Notes under the pieces: generated by a model | What the model was told of the DNA's origin: nothing | Database searches by the model: none | What the model saw: only the letters and a program-made list of their open reading frames with translations | Translations under genes and position numbers: made by a program | Shown here: piece after piece, positions 23,697 through 35,440 of the stretch | How positions within the stretch are numbered: the stretch's first letter is position 1 | Layout: the number at the start of each line of letters is the position of its first letter | Source: Thuidium tamariscinum | Taxonomy: Eukaryota > Streptophyta > Bryopsida > Hypnales > Thuidiaceae | DNA: 64,000 nt | Direction: 5' to 3' | NCBI GenBank assembly: GCA_947034885.2 | Contig: OX344752.2 | Coordinates: forward strand, 17,236,001 to 17,300,000

Positions 23697-24708
23697 GGCG
23701 AATTTCGTTGAAATGGCGGTATTCCAAATGCCATTTTTCAAACCGCACAGTCTGAATTGAAAAGTGGTATAGGTGATTGCAAGAAACATTTGTCCTATTT
23801 TGTGTCACACGTTGTATGCTGATCTGTTTTTTGGCCATAACTTTTGTGTTTTAGCTCCGATTGACTCAAGATTTGTAGTAAAGGTACTCATAACTATTAT
23901 AAACCTTCCATAATTTTTTTATAATTTTCAAAAATATTTTACTATCCAAAAATGGACCCCGATTGGATGTCACATTTGGCAATTTAGGATTTTTTAGTAC
24001 TGGGGAATACCTTTTTTTAATTATTTTAACATGAAATTTGGATGAGATGGTCTTGTAGTAGATTTCTATCTCTCCAGGGAAGGATGTAAGAAAATAGTTA
24101 ATTTTATGTGGTGTGGAGGTCTACAAAGTGAGCTCCCTTTTGCTTGTATTTTGAAACACATAAAATATTATTTTGGTGGGTTTTTTGGTGAATGACCATC
24201 TCTATAAAGTTGTTGCACATGGACACTTTTATTTTTTGAAAATATCTATTTTTACTATTTTTCCCTAATTAAAACATGAAGATATGTATTTTTCGGAGGT
24301 TTGGCACTTTTCAAGTTCTCCTAATTAGAGAATTTTCCTATCCATTTCCTTTGTTGAAAACCTTCATCTTAGAGGTATATACATTATTCATATTTTTCAA
24401 ATTTAAAAAAAATTAATTTTCTAATTTTAAAGTACTCCCCAAAAAATCAGCCAAACGCTACAAATAGGACTTGTGTTTCTTGCAATCATCCATATCTTTG
24501 ACTGGTATACATTTTCAGACATCAAGGACTCATATAGATTTTAAAAATCTATGATGGATTTAGATTTCAAACCACACGGTCTAAAACATCTTGGACTAGT
24601 CTAGATTTCAAAAATCTATAATAGATGTAGATTTTGGGCCGCGTGGTTTGAACTATCAAAAGTGTCAAACTAATGAAATACCACCATTTTAACAAAATTC
24701 ACCATTGT
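23697..24708. mobile_element. Family 1 inverted-repeat element carrying a nested family 2 MITE
   Basis: The left end (GCGAATTTCGTTGAAATGGC then GGTATT) and the right end (AATACCACCATTTTAACAAA then ATTC) are inverted repeats. The right end matches the repeat end at 184-214. Inside, a family 2 element at 23774-24489 interrupts the family 1 sequence, so family 1 inserted first and family 2 later. Confidence 0.65.
23774..24489. mobile_element. ~715-bp MITE-like element, family 2, copy 3
   Basis: The left end TGATTGCAAGAAACATTTGT and the right end ACTTGTGTTTCTTGCAATCA are inverted repeats of more than 20 bp, extended by TCCTATTT and AAATAGG. The interior shares 'CCGATTGGATGTC' and 'CATAACTTTTGTGT' with copy 1. 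Confidence 0.75.
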
Positions 24709-24775
24709 TCTCAAAAGGGAAAACTTGCCCAAACTCTCAAGGCTAGAAAACCAGTTTAATATTTCATAAAAAAAA

Positions 24776-25365
24776 TTATTTGACAAAATTTAAGTACCAA
24801 AAGTCATTGACAATGGGTTCCAACAACACCTCACTCACCTTCACCATGCCAATACGGTCTGGCATGGCAGGATTTAGAGCCCATTGTTGGAAGACAAGAT
24901 TCGTTGATTCGGAGGCTTGAGTTTGATATGGAACTGCTGGGTCCTGGAATTGGGTTGGATTCTGAGTTCTGCTGTGGGACGTTAACCCACCAGAATTCGA
25001 TGAAGAGAGGTGGCCACGCTTCTGCTGCTGCTTGATTTGATCTAAGCCTTCATACCACTCTACAGTGAAGTGAGTTGGCAATTTTCCACTTTGCTCCTTC
25101 TCCGTGCTCTCGAAGAATTGCTTGTAATTGCCCCTACAGAGCCTCTTAACTTGTTTATGCGCCTTCGTGAGAGTGTCGAACCGTCTCTGACATTCCTTTT
25201 TGGTACGCGTTGATTTAGTAATGTTCTTAATTTCTTCGCGTATTGCATCCCAGTTCGGTAACTTTCCCTTGAGGAACTGACCTCCTTTCAGTATACAGAT
25301 AATTAAAACGATCGTCTCAAATTCATCCCAATTGTGGTTCCTGCATCGTTTCTTTGACAGTATCT
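24776..25365 (-). CDS. Trihelix/MADF-like DNA-binding protein exon, probably TE-linked
   Basis: A 196-residue open frame without an ATG at its upstream end. It begins just after a splice acceptor-like TTGAGCAG, so it is probably a second exon. Residues about 10-80 look like a trihelix or Myb/SANT-like domain: NWDEFETIVLIICILKGGQF, then LPNWDAIREEI, then RTKKECQRRFDTLTKAH with basic residues. The rest (GHLSSSNSGGLTSHSRTQNP) is low complexity and Gln/Ser-rich. Such proteins occur as host transcription factors and as accessory proteins of PIF/Harbinger elements. No transposase or TIR is visible next to it. It could also be the remnant of a deleted element. Confidence 0.45.
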
Positions 25366-25399
25366 GCTCAACCAATAATCGGGATAATACTTAAAGTTC

Positions 25400-26520
25400 A
25401 GGACTATAACCACTCCAAAACCGTCATTTCTAGTGCAAAAGACTTTAGATGAAAATAAAAACAAAAATTTGAATATCCAACCATAGTATCATGCATCTTA
25501 CTTGTAGAAAAATGTGTAGAAGAAAATTCAAAAACTTGGAGCACATAGATTGTTAGATATCAGTGTTCAATTTTTTTTTTAAAGCATGCTTTGTCTAGCT
25601 TGGCATTGCTTTATGCTTAAAAGGAAAAAAAACAAAAAAATTATTAAAAATTGGCTTGGAAAAGAGAGTTGTTTAACAATTTTTCAGCAAGTATTCTAGT
25701 TCAACCATTGTTCCTTCTTCTTTACAGTGAATAAAATTTGTTCACATGTGTCAAAATAATGTGAAAAGCTAAATTTTTTTGCACTACATGGTGCACTTTC
25801 TACATCATGTTGGCTACACGATTACAAAATTTCTAAAGAAAAAGATGTTTTCTCATGAATTGTCTTAGTTGCCAAAAATATTTCAAACATAACTTTTGAT
25901 CAACTGAAAGTACCTAATAAAAAAAATTACATTTTCAAGAAGTAAATACATGTTGAATTTGCTCAAATTTTCATTTGGTTGCTCACTGACCACTTGATCT
26001 TTTGAGAGGTTATCTACTGCCTGTCAATGGATTCAAGCTACTAGAGTGCTCTACCGAGAATCTATAGCATGCACAGATCGTTTAAATTATTTATTGTTCG
26101 AGCATTAACTTACCAATCCTGAGTTCCTGACTCGAGCAGCAGAGAAGCGAATGCTCGGTTTAGTTGAGGGCTGCTGCAACTGTGCAAGTGCGAAGTATGG
26201 ACTGAGCACTTAGTAATCCATGCATGACAGTCACTAATTATGGCAGGAACTTCACTTTGTACAAAACTGAAGAGGAAACTGTGCGCTTCTTCAAGAAGAC
26301 ACTAGGCGGTTGAATGAGCAAATCACCAGTCACTCGAACGATGAGACCAAACTCGGAGACCTCAACTAAAACATTTTAGCTTACAACTGAGAGAGGACAT
26401 AAGTGAGCTTACCAGCAAGGATCTATTCTTTCCCCGCAGATTCTGTTGTTCGATGCCTGGTGGGAATGAAGGCTCACCAGCACAGCGACCTTGACCGCCA
26501 GCAGACCAATCTGCTGTGAT
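25400..26520. other. Intergenic DNA, possible intron or upstream part of the trihelix-like gene
   Basis: AT-rich to about 26000, then closer to balanced composition. No recognisable coding sequence. If the exon at 24776-25365 has a first exon, it must lie here or beyond. Confidence 0.3.
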
Positions 26521-26532
26521 GAGACCTAGCAT

Positions 26533-26690
26533 ACTGAGGAGGGAGGGACGGGGAGGGAGTTTATCGATGAGGAGGGAGGGAGGGAGGGAGCAGAGGGAAG
26601 GAGGGACAGGGACGGAGAGGGAGGGAGGGAGGGACTGGGAGGGAGGGAGGGAGGGAGGGAGGGACTGAGAGGGAGGGAGGGAGTTTATCG
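26533..26690. repeat. (GGGA)n simple repeat with G-quadruplex potential
   Basis: About 150 bp made mainly of GGGA units, with short interruptions such as GACGG and a twice-seen GAGTTTATCG phrase (26556 and 26681). Many runs of three G are separated by one or a few bases. On the minus strand it is a (TCCC)n tract, a sequence type common in plant leaders and promoters. Confidence 0.85.
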
Positions 26691-26721
26691 GTTGGGGGAG
26701 GTACAGACAGAGGGCGGGTTA

Positions 26722-26961
26722 TCAGGTGAGGGCCCCAGTCCCCACGTTATCAGTGAGGGTGTGTGGTTTATCGGAGCCGGGGCCGGGGGAGAGGGGTGAG
26801 TGGCACGTTAGTCCCGCTAGTCCCGGCAGAAGCCCATTTTCTTTTTTTCTTCGAAGGCACTCCAGCCTTTCTAAACTGGTATAATTGAACCCTTTTGAGG
26901 TGGACGTTTTGGGTCCAATGAATGACAAAGAATCTTCCCATGGAGGGCTGCAACTATCCAT
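26722..26961 (-). CDS. Unassigned minus-strand ORF upstream of the trihelix-like exon
   Basis: An ATG at 26961 opens an 80-codon frame (MDSCSPPWEDSLSFIG...) rich in Ser, Pro and Gly. The frame also stays open upstream through the decamer repeat. No family is recognised. It could be a first exon or leader of the minus-strand gene ending at 24776, or chance. Confidence 0.18.
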   Translation of the reverse strand: MDSCSPPWEDSLSFIGPKTSTSKGFNYTSLERLECLRRKKENGLLPGLAGLTCHSPLSPGPGSDKPHTLTDNVGTGALT

Positions 26962-27058
26962 CGTTGATATTAGGAGTGGAAAGGGGAGATCTCCGACAAC
27001 ACTTTGACTTTCCACAGCTGTATTCCATCCTTCAGGATTAAGAGTTTTCCATTTTAGT

Positions 27059-27136
27059 CTCTCGAGTTCTCGAGTTCTCAAGTTCTCGAGTTCTCAAGTT
27101 CTCGAGTTCTCAAGTTCTCGAGTTCTCAAGTTCTGA
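27059..27136. repeat. Tandem decamer array CTCGAGTT/CTCAAGTT
   Basis: About eight copies of a 10-bp unit that alternate between TCTCGAGTTC and TCTCAAGTTC, so the effective period becomes 20 bp. The alternation shows that dimers, not monomers, were amplified last. Confidence 0.85.
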
Positions 27137-27271
27137 AGAATAGGTCAAGACTACTTACTTCTGTTACACACCTCTAATAAAAGAAAAACTCAGTAAGCAC
27201 TAACAGAAGGTTTGGGATTCATGAGACTTTGTGGCAAGTGAGGGGATAAGTCTTTTGAATATTTCATTGTT

Positions 27272-27962
27272 TTAACCCCTAAAGCCCTGCGGTGCGTTTT
27301 TTGGCATTATAAATTTTTTGGGCAGCTCACTACGAATGGATTTTTTATTTTTTTTTGCTGAATTTTTGACACAAGATGTGCCCGAGGAGTAGTTTTAAGG
27401 CCCAACAATTTTCGTAACTTTTGACTTTGTGGTTAAAAAGTTATGGCATGATATGTCGTTTTCTTTACTCGGAGGGCAGCTTGGGCAGCTAGAGAAACTT
27501 CTTTAAATTAATTTTTTTCAAAAGCGAATTTCAAATTGATTCTTTAGGTTTTTACAGACCTGGAAAGCTTTGAATCATTCCATTTGGATTAAGGAGTCAA
27601 AAGTTAAGAGGAATTTTAGTTTGCGGGTTAGGTATGGTTTTCAATCCAAATGGGATGAAACAAAGCTTTCCGTGTCTGTAAAAACCTAAAGAATCACTTT
27701 GTAATTTTACTTTTGAAAAAAGGTTTTTTAAAGAAGTTTTTTCAGCTGCCCGGGTTGCCCTCCGAGTAAAGAAAACAACATATCATGCCATAACTTTTTA
27801 ACCACAAAGTCAAAAGTTACGAAAATTGTTGGGCCTTAAAACTATTTCTTGGGCACATCTTGTGTCAAAATTTCAGCAAAATAAAATAAAAACTCCATTC
27901 GTAGTGAGCTGCCCAAAAAATTTATAATGCTAAAAAATGCACCTCGGGGCTTTAGGGGTTAA
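27272..27962. mobile_element. Near-palindromic foldback element (691 bp)
   Basis: Both ends begin TTAACCCCTAAAGCCC reading inward and the arms stay closely similar for most of ~340 bp, meeting near 27617. The arms share TTTGGGCAGCTCACTACGAA, GGCCCAACAATTTTCGTAAC and TTACTCGGAGGGCA. The element is non-coding. The whole could fold as a long hairpin, so a transcript would be a source of small RNAs. Diverged single arms occur at 10741-11125, 12640-12984 and 28236-28575. Confidence 0.85.
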
Positions 27963-28235
27963 TGAGGTACTCGTCTACTAGATCAGATCATATTAGTTGG
28001 TGATAAAGTTTGAAATGTGAGATTATAGAGTCATTTGAGATGCTTTTGATTTGTATCTACATGTGGATTAATATTTTACTACTGAAAACTTCATTTCTTT
28101 TTTAAAGAGATTGCACTTTATATTGCAAAAATAATGATTCTTTTTGGATTCACTATCATTTGTGAAGGATTGAAAAATATTAGCTTTGCATTTAGTAGCA
28201 TTTAACGAAGGTAAACATTTGTTTAGCTTGAAAAG

Positions 28236-28575
28236 GAACAAGATGCGCTTTTTGGCATTACAACAATTTTGGGCAGCTCACTGTAGATGAAATTATTATT
28301 ATTTTCTTTGAAATTTCCATGCACCATGTGGACAAGGTTTTTCTTAAAGACCCAAAAATCTTCATAACTTTTGACTACATGGTTGAAAGTTATTTTATAA
28401 TATGTATTTTTTTCCTTCACTAGGCATGCTTGGAAGATTAGAAAAAAATAATTAGAATCAAAAACTTAGAATTGGTATTCTAGATTTACATTCATGTGAA
28501 TATCTTTGAATCATTCCATTTTGATCAATGACATGAAAGTTGGGAGGAGTTTTAGTTTGCAAGCAATTATGGATC
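28236..28575. repeat. Diverged arm of the foldback family
   Basis: Runs parallel to the left arm of 27272-27962: GATGCGCTTTTTGGCATTAC, TTTTGGGCAGCTCACTGTAG, TCATAACTTTTGACTACATG, GTTTGCAAGCAATTATGG. It lies 270 bp downstream of the intact element in the same direction. Confidence 0.6.
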
Positions 28576-30684
28576 TTGTACTTTATAATAAACTTTGAAG
28601 TTTTTTATTAAATTAATTTTTCAAATATTTTTTGAAAAAAAAATTGTAGGATGTAGATTCTTTATTACAATATTACAACCATTGGGATTGGCATTTTTCA
28701 TTGTCTTTTTATTCTATTTACAATTTTTATCCTATATATTGTGCAATTGTTCCAAATGATTTGAAATTTTTCAAGCATATAGACAACTTGCCTTCAAGAA
28801 TGAATACATAGAAGCACCAACAATAAGGTAATTCTTTCATATAGATATGACCTTATGAAGTACACCTGCTTGATCTTTTGCAAGGTCTAAAAAAACATTT
28901 TTGCCAATTCAAATGTTGATATTATACAATCTATAAAATTTCAAATTTCAAATTTTTTTTTAATTCCTTTTCAAAGGAACATACTACAAGATTCAATGGT
29001 TACATGTGTTGAAATTTTAAAGAAATATAGCATTTATATTAGAAATAGTAGTTTTGGAGTGTTTTTGGTGAAAACATAGTTCAAGGAATTTTAGGGTTTA
29101 ATCTTTAAAGGACAAAGGGCATTGTAGAATGAAAAGTCTAAAATTGCCAAATTTTGATGCTAAAAATAAATTATATTATTTTATTTTGAATTCTTACCAT
29201 ATAAAAATATTGAACAAATAAACCAATGTGTGGGAAAAATTTGAATTCATTTGCTTGTGAGGATTGAAAGATTATAACTTTTGGAGTGACAATTGAGATT
29301 TTTTTTAATGCAAAATAGGGTTAGTAGTCTTTGAACATATATGGAATTAATATTTTTTTTGTACACAAAAATGAAAATTCTCAACATTCACAATTATATG
29401 ATGTTCTTTTCACCCAAAAAAAACTTCAAAAGTATTTAATATGGATTTGAACTTACTCTAAATCACTCTACTATACCAGTAGTTCAACCGATTTTTGTAA
29501 TATTCTTGGTGATTTTTGATGATTTCTTTTGTAATGAAGAATTTTTTTATTTTCAAATCCAATCAATAGAAATATAGAAACAAACAATAGGAAAAGATAT
29601 GAAGAACTTGACTTCACAAATTGTAAGATAAATGAGCTTGAAGTCAAAAGAAATCATTAGAAGGGATTTGAGGGCATTAGGAGACCTCATTATTGGGAGG
29701 CATTTTATCTTAGGTTCACAATACATCATCCATTTGATATAGTTGAGAAAGTACCATGTCAAAAAATTCTATTTTAAATTCTATTTTAATTATTTAAAAA
29801 ATATTATTTTGAAAAAAAATCTTTTTCTAAATGAATTTTAGGTTTCTTAACACTTTTTTAAAAACTTGAAAAAAAAATCTTTTCAAAAGTTTGAAAATTC
29901 AACCATTATGGGCTAGTTTCTAATATAGTTTCTAGATAGTAGAAAAAACAAGTAGAAAAACAACCTTGAAACATCTCTCTCTTACTTGCAAATTCCTTTA
30001 GATGCTTTTTTCTTTTTCAAATTGCCTTCACATAGTTAATTTACTTTTTTTCTTCTTAGAATGCAATTTAATGCTTAAACAACATTGTTGTTGTTCTTTG
30101 GCCAATGAATGACAAAGAATCTTCTTATTTAGGATACAAGTGCAATTGTTCATCCACGGAAGTTTGTGCAAAAAAAAATCATGCACAATAGTTTAACCTC
30201 TAATAAGAACTTTTGATTATTTTCAAATAGACAATGTCACAAAATTCTAAAATGGATGATTTTTCCCTTTTTTGCAAGGCATTTAAGGGTTAATCCTTGA
30301 AGGATGCACTACTATAGTGGCCATAGAAATCATGCATTTTGATACCGTCTACTTTGAATGAGCCAAATATACTCATTGGAAGTCAAAATACTGTAGAAGA
30401 TCTCTCATTTCTACCCCAAATATTGTGGATGAATAGTTATACTTTTGTCCTACAAAGAAAGATTCTTTATCATTCATTGGCCTCAAAACATCCTTGTCAA
30501 CATTGAAGGCTTAAGAAATAAAATCTACAGATTTATAGAAAATTGTATGCTACATTCTATTATTTACATACATTGTTTATGCAACTGGGAAGTGCGTAGT
30601 GTATTGAGAGTGTAGGTTGGATATAGCAGGAGAGTTGGCGGATATTGTGCCCCAACACAATATTCTCCCTCATATCAGTAGGAT
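28576..30684. other. AT-rich intergenic DNA with old repeat pieces
   Basis: No gene was seen. About 28900-29060 is similar in reverse complement to the area around 10250-10330, and 30355-30530 is a third copy of the repeat at 9880-10240. A 22-bp phrase around CAATGAATGACAAAGAATC at 30104 recurs at 26921. Confidence 0.35.
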
Positions 30685-31076
30685 GTTAAATGATACCATC
30701 GAAAGTGGGCCCAGTGGGATAAATCTCATTTTACTAGAGGTTGATAAGGGTCGTAACATTCAGTAGCAACCTGTCACATTGCCTCCCAATGGATGAAATG
30801 GTGTGGAATATTCCACACCATTCAGTAACTAAAGTTGCAAACTTCAAGACATGTAAGATGAAATTAGGTGATGGGGACTTCACAAAGGGAAAAACAGTCC
30901 TTCTATGGGCTACTAAATGTTATGGTTTGGGGTTTATATTTGTGTTGAGTTTTTTGGTATGTTCAGGGTCCCCTAGCTAATTTGGGGTCTCTGATTCTGA
31001 ATCTAAATTTTGAATTTGAAAAAAGAAAAACGCAAAAAACATTAAATTTCAGCGGGGTTTCGATGGTATCATTTAA
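30685..31076. mobile_element. 392-bp MITE with ~20-bp TIRs
   Basis: The left end GTTAAATGATACCATCGAAA is the exact inverse of the right end (30685-30704 and 31057-31076). The interior includes a unit (AAATCTCATTTTACTAG ... GATTCTGAATCT) that recurs twice at 62152-62410. It is non-coding. It lies 38 bp left of the first Harbinger element. Confidence 0.75.
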
Positions 31077-32047
31077 CGCGCTCCCTGTAAATGGAACAGG
31101 GGTGAGGCCCCTTAAGGTATGTTCCCACTTGTTGTTAGTGGGGAGTCATGGTTTTAGGGAGGACACTTAGGAGTCGGAAAGCCAGATCACTTTTACACCG
31201 TGACTAGTTCGGGCTGTCGGACGGTGGTTCGGAATCTACTGTCTAGGCTCGGCTCACCATCAAGCGTGCCAGCCAGTCGTTGTCAGAACAACTTTTCCAT
31301 GTCCTTCCTACTACGGTATGGAAATTCAGTGCACCCTTGGCATTGGGCTTTCTGTTGGAGGTGTTGCGGTTTAGGACTTCAGTGTCGCTGTGTCTTCCGT
31401 TGTCTGTGAAGAGTCTGTGACTTGTGCGAAGTCGACGAGGGAAATAGGCTCTTGTGCGATGAAATCTTGCATCGCTGCCAGTGTGGAATAGGTCATAGTG
31501 GACTGCGTGATGAGGTCATATTGATTGTGCACTGCTCGAATAAGAGAGATGCAGATAGGTTTAACAGGGTAGGACTTCCTGCTTCGGGCGCATACAATTC
31601 TTCAATTACTGTGACAACGACGAGCTGCCGACATCACAGTCGGCCGTGATTCGCCGCTTCTTTGGAACAGGAGATAGGGTCATCAGCTGTGGTGTCCTAC
31701 ACATTGTGGCAAAAACTTCATCAGGTACTGCACTCCATTCCACTCACTTGCGTTACTCGGTCAGGCAAGCCTGTCTATTTTCCTACTTTTGTCTGAGGCC
31801 TCTCATATTGTAGGATGTTCAAAATCGCGCGTTGGCGACCATGGCTGAGTGTGTCGAATGCAAATTAGGGCTCTCGGGTGGGTGTGTTTCAATTCATGTG
31901 CTGCGCTCCTCGTCATAGAAAGTGTGTTCAGTTGTGCACATTTGATCTTCTCTATTTCAATGTGCCTGACTTCCTATTTGAGGGAAATTGATTGTGGCAA
32001 CTCTATAATTCCAGACGGCACCGAACTTGCTCTTGAGTGAGAAAACG

Positions 32048-33397
32048 ATGTACAATTTCAACGACCCCTACACTGCCGTGGCGTTCAGTTTGTGGATGTT
32101 GATGCTACTTCTTCATGTGGACTCCGAGGTTTGCCAAGCTACGCTTGAATCCGCCGTTGAGGAGGACGACGAAGTCGTGGCATCGCTGCTTCAACTGGAG
32201 GAGGGACCAACGTTGGCGACGGACTCTATGATGCGGTCAACAGTCCACAATTTCCAACTATGCAACGCTATGAATGTGTTTCACGACGAACTTGCTTATT
32301 GGGTGAAGCCACGCTCTACGACTTGGTTCTCAAGATTCTTAATGTATGAATACAACAACAGACGTTGGATTACCATGTTTCGCATGACGAAGCCTGTTGT
32401 CTTCGCTTTAGTTGAAGTGATTCGGCCACATATACAAAAGAAAGACACGCACTACCGATTTGCTATCCCAATGCTTGTGCGGGTCGCATGTACTTTATTC
32501 AAGCTGGTTCACGGAGCTAATTTCACCATCTACAGCAAGATGTTTGCCATTGGCAAAAGCACCGTCTCCAAAATTTTGAGGGAGGTGGTGCACTCTATAA
32601 ATGATTGTTTGAAGAGTGAGATTTAGTGGCCATCTGGTGATCGCCTACGCGAAACACAGTAGAAATTTGCAAGTCTATGTTCTCTACCAGTAGTTGTTGG
32701 AGCTCTGGATGCTTTTCACGTTGGCATTAGCAAACCACAGCATTGTCCAGCGGACTATTATTACTTCAAAAGCGGTGGTTACACCATGAATTGCCAAGCT
32801 ATGGTGGATAGTGACAAGCGCTTCCTCGACCTATATGTGGGCATGCCCGGATCAACTAACAATAGCCGGGTGCTACGGAGGTCGTCATTGTATGAACTAG
32901 TAAGCAACGGCAATCTCATGTCTCCCGAAATGGCTGTGGACGGATTTGAACCCTACATCATTGTTGACTTTGGCTATCCTTTAATGCTTTGGATAATGGT
33001 GCTGCATCGTGAAGTCTGCAATCTGTTAGTACCTGACACTTTACTCAATCGAAAGTTGAAGAAAGGCCGCACGGTAGTTGAGAATGCTTTCGGAATTTTG
33101 AAACAGTCTTTCCGAGAGCTTCTTGGCAAATCCGAGTTGCACGTCACATTTCTACCGGATGCCATCGTTTGCTGTGCTATACTGCATAACATTCTCTTTC
33201 GCCAATCTCATAACAAAATCGAAGAGTTGCTAGAGACGCTGATCCAAGAGGGCATGGAAATGCCCAATGTCCTGGAGGGACTACCGCCCCGTAATGCGCG
33301 CCATGTCGAGGACTTCGGTCGACAAACTTCGGAAGCAACGGTCAAATGCCGTGACCTCGGCGACTACCTGTTAGCGCATCGGCGTCCACCATCGTGA
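32048..33397 (+). pseudogene. Harbinger transposase (DDE_4 type), two internal TAG codons
   Basis: One frame runs from the ATG at 32048 to TGA at 33395, about 450 codons, interrupted by TAG at 32624-32626 (before WPSGDRL) and TAG at 32660-32662 (before KFASLC). The N-terminal half has the helix-rich region RFLMYEYNNRRWITMFRMTK and the HTH-like NFTIYSKMFAIGKSTVSKIL. The catalytic half has GALDAFHV (first Asp), IIVDFGYPLM (second Asp) and VVENAFGILKQSFREL (Glu), then CCAILHNI. The family usually has DGTH or DATH and GDSGYP, so the motifs are also somewhat changed. The transposase would cut and paste the element at TTA or TAA sites. Both stops are one C-to-T step from CAG (Gln). Confidence 0.85.
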
Positions 33398-34539
33398 CCG
33401 CACAAGGTTCGTTCTCCTTACTTGCTTTCCTCCAGTGCTGCCGACATGTAAGCATTTTGACTTTCCCTTTCAAGTGCCGCCTTTGAAGACTTGCAAAGTA
33501 CACATGAGTATTGTGCATGCTACAAATGCAACATGATGGCAAGAGTTACGCAGGAAGAAATCACAGGACTATGTCCACGGAATTCAAGTGACGTAATGGA
33601 GGTTGATGATCGTTTTCTTTCTGTACAATATTTTTTTTTTGGGCATTTTCTTATTGATAACTTACAGACATGAATGGGAACGAGGGCCATGATAGGTGGC
33701 ATTTCTCTGTCAAGGCTCATGCATTGTCACGTCGTCCGACCATGCATCTAGTACCTTCTTAACTCAGAATGCAATTAACTGTATAGAGAGTACAAAAAAG
33801 AGGACTCATGGAGGGTGCATCCCATCGCATTTTAAATCAATAGCAACTGTCCGTGCTGAAGTCTATCCTCTTCAGACTTTATTGTCCATGACTAATGCTA
33901 GTGGCATCTATACAGGTGAAAAAATGCAGGGCGCTGCAACAAACTCCTATCGACACAAAGGCAGAAGCGGATGTATATATTAATCGTCTGTACATAACTA
34001 CATATGTGAGGGCTACCGTCAGTCCTTTGCAGGCACATACTCTTGTGAGGAGGAATTGATAATGCACGTTCCCTTCTCTGCGAACCTACGGGGTGCTACT
34101 TCATCCGTCGGTGACCCACAAGTAGGCTCTGGTGCTGCTGAAGTGTCTCCACGGGTCGGCAATGCTGTCCGCCTGCCGTGACTGGCAGGCACGTTTTGCG
34201 ACATGGCGCTTGCAAGGTCGAGACTGAGAACTTGCGTAAGCTGTGAAAAACATATAACCATTTCGGATTGCTTCAATATGGATTGTTTTGCGTTGTCATT
34301 AGCTGTCTCCGTTGCTTGTTGCGCTTTTTGGTCATGCTCTTGTTGGTATGACATTTGCTGGTGTGAGCCCCGTCATTGTCACTCAGGCCTCGGATTTTTC
34401 TTTTTTTTCGCTTATTGCTCGTATTTAGGGTAATTATGGTTAAAATCAACTAAAAAGAGTGCTCACAATAGGATTGATGCAATTCCTGCCAATGATGGAG
34501 AATTGGGTCTAATTATTTTGGAGTACCTTAAAAGACTCT
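33398..34539. other. Non-coding interior of Harbinger element 1
   Basis: Follows the transposase gene. Moderately GC-balanced, with several short unconvincing frames on both strands. Presumably the 3' region of the transposase gene and the central spacer. Confidence 0.35.
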
Positions 34540-35432
34540 TTAGAGCCAATTTCTACAACTTATCAGGAGATTAGACATAATATTACACGATTCACAAAAG
34601 ATTGCACTAGCACCACTGGAGTTCGACAGTCTCCTACAAGCGTCATGGAGAAGCCAACTGGTAAAGATTCCCTTGTATGGGAATGATTCCTCCCCGGAGG
34701 AATTAATTCCTCCACGGCGCAAATTCTTCTTTGATTAAACAGTGTAGGTTTTTAGCGAAACTTTGCACTTGTCATTGGGGGGCTTCCTAGAAGATCCCCT
34801 AAAAGTTTCGTAATTTTCTGGATTACGGAAATGACTCCATGGGAAGTCAACCGCTTTTACCTGCAATTGGAAATTCATGGAAAATTCCACGGTGATGGTA
34901 AAATCCCACTAAAAATTAGGATAGTATGTTTTAGCCTAAATAAGCGTCTTGACAAATTTCAAGACATTCTGACATCAACAAGTACCAGAACCAGCAGCGT
35001 AGACAAGTTTTGATGGTTTTACCAAAACTCTTGTGAGTTGACCGGCGCACGGGGAGCATACGGAGTCCGATTCGGGTCAACTTAGACTCTTTTCCAACAT
35101 TCTTGGACCTTCCCGACAACCTAGGCTAGTCAAAACCTTTGGGAAAAATCAATTCCAAAAGATAGATTTTCCACCCTTTTTACCGGTTCGTGAATGTTAG
35201 CTTTGGAACGCATTTGGGCTCTGAGAGTAAGGGGTAGGGGTTCCCTTAGACTAATTTGGGTCCTCTGGAGCTAATGGCGCTGTCCATTTGGCGATCGGAC
35301 CATTTCTCCAAAAGTTAGAATAGCTACAGCAGTAGGGTAGAATTAGGCCTAGTAGAATTAGAGTTTTTGACAATTTTGGTTGCGTAGGTAGTTTTAGCTC
35401 GTAATTGAGGGTAAGTGAGGTCCTTGGAAATG

Positions 35433-35440
35433 TATAAAAG
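35433..35440 (+). promoter_or_regulatory. TATA box of LTR-like copy A
   Basis: TATAAAAG followed by a G/C-rich stretch. TATA motifs occur at the equivalent place in the two inverse copies (about 43528-43535 and 54474-54482, minus strand), so the site is conserved within the family. Confidence 0.5.

Noticed and set aside
26722-27081. 119-codon minus-strand ORF as a confident gene
   Set aside because: Its upstream part lies in a decamer repeat, it has no recognisable domain and no splice link could be proven. Only the shorter part from 26961 is kept at low confidence.
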